A stretch of DNA of 64,000 nt from assembly GCA_905250025.1 (NCBI GenBank), contig CAJNOJ010000052.1, positions 207,054-271,053 of the forward strand. Direction: 5' to 3'. This document shows positions 60,438 to 64,000 of the stretch, in pieces (the first letter of the stretch is position 1; each line of letters opens with the position of its first letter). The notes below the pieces were generated by a model. The model saw only the letters and a list, made by a program, of their open reading frames with translations. It was not told where the DNA came from and made no database searches. Source of the DNA: Adineta ricciae. Its lineage: Eukaryota; Rotifera; Eurotatoria; Adinetida; Adinetidae. Both the position numbers and the translations under genes were made by a program.

Positions 60438-62618
60438 CGTATTTTCTCACTTTTGTTCATACTTATATACATGCATATAATTAATAAATAAACTTAATCA
60501 AAGGCTGTCTGCACAGGAAGTCACTTTGTTCAAAATAAGAACTTTAATTAATGAGTCTCGAGCTTTAAAGTGTATATATAAAGGTGAAATGCAATCTATC
60601 TACCATGGTACAGATAGCAGAATGCGCTCTTACGGATATTTTTGCAATATAATTAATAGACAAAATATTAGATTTCTATTTCTAACATACAACGTCGAAA
60701 AGAGCGTATATACCCTCAAGATGAAGTTTTAGGTAATTGTAGTTTACATAACAATTTGTCGACGAGATAGTTGATGAGGATTCTATATATAGAAATAGTC
60801 GGTGTCATACAATTGCTAACAAAATAACTGTTATTTTCGTTTCGGTGAGTAAATATAGAATTCCATTTCTTAGTTCTCATATTATTCTATTTACACCAAC
60901 AGATCACACAAACAAAAGTATCAAATTTCCCTTACGTTTTTCCAATTGAAAGCATCTTTCTGCGAAAGTGCCTAGCATATGTGTTTTTGATCGAATCTCG
61001 TTGATATTCACTGAGTGATAACGGAAGATGCGCGACATGATTTTCTAGAGATGTGTTCGTTCTTGCTCAATACAAGACTACTTTTTGAACTTATGGTAAT
61101 TCTATTCCTTAGAAAGGTTATAATAAGCATTCGAATCAGATTTCCACCGTTGATAGGATCACGCATCGCGAGGTTTAAGTGGAAAATCATGTGCGTGCCA
61201 CTTTCCACACACTATTTGTGATCTCTTCGTTTCTTCTCAATCAAGATCAAGCGCAGATAATCAAAACTGCTCCCCCTCCTCTCGTTGACTTTCGATCTCG
61301 AATTGAGATAGGCAAGCGGAAAGCGGCTCAGAAGTAATATCGGATATCCACATGCACTTTTCGCTATACGACTTTGTTTTCAAGAATATACGAACTAGTT
61401 GCAACCGAGCAGAGATATTGACGTAAAAGAAAACTGTCAATTCGAGGTATTTTTTGGTTTTGGTGTTTTAAATCTCGGATAGAAAACTGTCTGAAACCTG
61501 GTTTTTTCTTTTCTTTTCTTTTTTTTTCTAATTTTAGTGAAGATAACAACGATCTAAGAGAACAAAACGAAGGAATTAATGTATTCAGCTTGTCTCTGGA
61601 TCTTTTGTCAGCAAGCAGATTCTTTTCTTCTGGCGTTAAGATGACATAAATTAATTAACTGAGATGAAAACTAACAGATAAAGTTAGATCGAAGGAAAAC
61701 TTCCGATTTGTTCTATTGGCTGGTTATTGCCCAACAAAGAAAATAATAACACGAGATCTGGACAGAGTTCAATTTTTTTTTTCTAGCGTATTTGCCATTT
61801 GCTCTGTGTTTTCTCATTCTATTCGATAACAGGACCAAATGTGAAGAGAAAATGAGATTACCATTCCTTCTCTTCTTCTTTCTCTTCTTTTTCTTTCATT
61901 GAAATTATAATTGCGAGAGATAATGACTTAGGATCAGTGTGCGAGAAAAAAAAATGATCTAAGTAGAACGTCTGTTAACTTTTGTCTACTCAACAACTTC
62001 CTGAATTTTATCAAGATGCGTTATTCACTGGATGAGGTAAGTTAGAGCACCTCCCGTAAGATTGTTTCCCAATAAATTATCAAATTGACAAAGTAGCTCG
62101 CTGAAATCTGACATAAATACCAAATCGATGCGATGAAAATAGTTTTAGCACATCAACTATAAACAGAATGTTCGCTTCATGCGCGTACCCAAATGACGAC
62201 TGTATTTTTATTACTTCACACGTTCGTCCGCCTATTGTATTTTTAATAACATACGTGGAGAAAATATAGCTCAAGATCTTTCATTTTCTTCAGGAGATTA
62301 GTTCGCAGACGGCTGGAGATCACAAACATGCTGACACGTCTCTCCATTCTCACCTAGAGAAGAAACCAGGCTACTACGATGTTCACAATCTTAATTTCTT
62401 TCCCTCGAGCGGCAATTGTGTGTCCATGTATTCATATTTTTACAAAACATGCTTTTGATGCGTTATTTTCATCTCTCACGTACCTTCCGAGATTTCTTAA
62501 AGTAAAATTATTTCTGTATCTTTTCTTTTGATAAAAAAGGCAACATCCAAGGATATGGTGTTCTCTTTCACACTTGACTAACGCACAGTTTTTCACTTAG
62601 ATTGGCTCAGATATATCT
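60438..62618. other. Long gene-poor stretch upstream of the GPCR
   Basis: About 2.2 kb, the longest gap in the window. Poly(A) signals (two overlapping AATAAA, 60,483-60,492) close the Cys-rich gene. Pyrimidine runs occur near 61,505-61,530 and 61,866-61,900. At 62,014 an ATG opens seven codons (MRYSLDE) ending at a perfect GAG/GTAAGT donor; an acceptor at 62,600 would join this in phase to the GPCR frame. No other gene is supported. Confidence 0.45.
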
Positions 62619-64000
62619 ATGACAAGTTTTAATTGGACTTATTCATCAGTAGACGAGTCAACATCGTCGATGAATTCCTCAGCACCAGGCCAAGATAGCT
62701 GTTACTCACAGCCGCTCATTTTGATCGTCAAAATTCAATCAATATCCTTACTAATCTTTGGTTTTCTTGCAAATTTATGCTCATTTGTTGTCTTGATTCG
62801 ACCGCGTTTACGCCGTCGGCCAACATTTTCATATTTAGCTTTCCTTAGTCTGTCCAACGCTCTATTATCGTTGATTAATGCGACTTTCAGTATTCTTGGA
62901 GTTTATTTTGGTCTGACACTGGAAAATCTGCCATTATTTATCTTCTGTCGATTACTAAGTCGATTTTCTATTGATTTTTTAACACATTTTTCATTTTACA
63001 CATTAACAGCAGTCGATATCGACCGCATCCGAACAGTGACATCGAAGATAGCAGGTCAACATCGTTACAGTCGGAGTAGTGGTGGAAAGCAACACGGTTG
63101 CGCACGAGCGTTCATTCAAGTTTGTTTTGTGGAATTATTTCTTGCAGCAATTCTTTTCGTTATCGATTCTCATTGGCTCATGTTCTATGGGTATGACAGT
63201 TATGATCCAAATACATTCGAAACCAAACCAATGTGTACAATTCCATCGTTAAATTTAACAGCAAATCCCACGTTCTATGCTATTGCTTATAATAAATATT
63301 TAACGTCAATTTTACCATTAGTCGAAGTCATTCTTTCCACTGTTGTCCCATGTTCAATTAGTGTCATAGCGACATTCATTATCTTGAGACATGTGTCCGT
63401 CAAATATACATTGTTAAGTCATATAAATAAACGATTGAAAAAGTCCCGTCGACGAATGGAATTACACTTATCAATACTCCTGATCTCTTTGAATTGCGTG
63501 TTCATCTTGTTGACAACACCGCATGCCATCTATACTGTTTATCTTGGACAATTACAAAATCGTTTGAATTCTAAAAACGAAAGCGAAGGCGATGTGTGCA
63601 CGGTATCTGTTACGCAAAAATGCTTAGATTTGTTACAGCAATGTTACTGTATGTCAACATTTTTCCTTTATATTCTAACAAACAAACGGTTTCGTGAAGA
63701 ATTTTATGAATTAATCCGACGAAATTTGTTCCTCTCATGTATAGATGAAAAGTCTAATCATTCATCAACACATCTGCCATCACATCATCGACGCCATCAT
63801 AACCATCATCGTTATCTTCGTCATAATGAGACAGTAGATCCTAAAGCCGATCATCTGATGCCGCCTTCGCATTCCATGCTGCAAATGCGACTTTCGCTTT
63901 CGGATTATTTATCACAAGATGAATGTGACGATGATGATGAACGAGCGTCATCATCGAAAGGCTATGATACATCTGTTGTTCGTCTCAGTGTTAATCGGTC
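62619..64000 (+). CDS. Rhodopsin-like G-protein-coupled receptor, cut by window end
   Basis: Open frame from ATG 62,619 (MTSFNWTYSSVDESTSS) with no stop before the right edge, 460 codons in one exon. The extracellular N-terminus has several N-x-S/T sites. Seven hydrophobic helices follow: TM1 with GFLANLCSFVVL (conserved Asn), TM2 LAFLSLSNALLSLI lacking the usual Asp, a Cys at the start of TM3 (FCRLLSRFSIDFLTHFSFY), DIDR in place of DRY, TM5 around ILPLVEVILSTVVPCSISVI, TM6 LHLSILLISLNCVFILLTTP with the conserved Pro region, and TM7 ending STFFLYILTNKRFREEF without NPxxY. The tail is His-rich (HHRRHHNHHRYLRH) and acidic. It resembles the divergent peptide-receptor-like GPCRs expanded in rotifers, so the ligand is unknown. 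A 7-residue upstream exon at 62,014-62,034 could add MRYSLDE-IGSDIS. Confidence 0.85.
   Translation, partial: MTSFNWTYSSVDESTSSMNSSAPGQDSCYSQPLILIVKIQSISLLIFGFLANLCSFVVLIRPRLRRRPTFSYLAFLSLSNALLSLINATFSILGVYFGLTLENLPLFIFCRLLSRFSIDFLTHFSFYTLTAVDIDRIRTVTSKIAGQHRYSRSSGGKQHGCARAFIQVCFVELFLAAILFVIDSHWLMFYGYDSYDPNTFETKPMCTIPSLNLTANPTFYAIAYNKYLTSILPLVEVILSTVVPCSISVIATFIILRHVSVKYTLLSHINKRLKKSRRRMELHLSILLISLNCVFILLTTPHAIYTVYLGQLQNRLNSKNESEGDVCTVSVTQKCLDLLQQCYCMSTFFLYILTNKRFREEFYELIRRNLFLSCIDEKSNHSSTHLPSHHRRHHNHHRYLRHNETVDPKADHLMPPSHSMLQMRLSLSDYLSQDECDDDDERASSSKGYDTSVVRLSVNR

Overview
This is animal nuclear DNA: AT-rich and gene-dense. Nearly every gene is cut by short GT-AG introns, mostly about 50-65 nt, and the gene set is metazoan (Furry, DZIP1, SID-1, plexin-domain protein, P-glycoprotein, stathmin, Rabin8). 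Compact genes, tiny introns and a long identical tract shared by paralogues fit a bdelloid rotifer such as Adineta or Rotaria. That placement is inference; no marker gene proves it. I see no prokaryotic operons, CRISPR arrays, convincing transposons, rRNA or tRNA genes.

Layout. 1-12,572 (-): most of a Furry (FRY) scaffold gene, whose 3' end lies beyond the left edge. 12,974-14,446 (-): coiled-coil protein. 14,560-17,780 (-): WD40 propeller protein. 18,017-21,906 (-): DZIP1, head to head with 22,324-25,547 (+), a SID-1/SIDT gene. 25,621-26,190 (-): EF-hand protein, tail to tail with SIDT. 26,720-29,155 (+): PLXDC-type membrane protein. 29,946-35,745 and 36,804-42,819 (+): two tandem full-length ABCB (P-glycoprotein) transporters that share a 758-bp identical block. 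43,811-45,252 (-): SRSF10-like splicing factor, head to head with stathmin (45,640-46,460, +). 46,746-52,868 (+): VPS8, with an antisense thioredoxin-like gene nested in one intron (49,706-51,023, -). 53,375-55,024 (-): Rabin8/RAB3IP. 56,790-58,358 (+): Ser/Thr-rich unknown. 59,672-60,437 (+): small Cys-rich unknown. 62,619-64,000 (+): start of a rhodopsin-like GPCR cut by the right edge.

How the genes relate. There is no single pathway. Several are linked to cilia or membrane traffic in other animals (DZIP1 at the basal body, Rabin8 as Rab8 exchange factor, VPS8 in CORVET). The ABCB pair is an efflux module. Furry and stathmin act on morphogenesis and microtubules.

Most notable points: (1) the 758-bp perfect identity between otherwise diverged ABCB paralogues, spanning four introns and the ATP-binding core of NBD1, which looks like recent gene conversion; (2) the nested antisense gene encoding a protein with an MGCC start and a CPFS active-site variant; (3) a 22-nt microexon and candidate 26- and 35-nt introns.

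Coordinates of multi-exon genes are outer limits of the coding region. Exon limits are given where I worked them out by hand.
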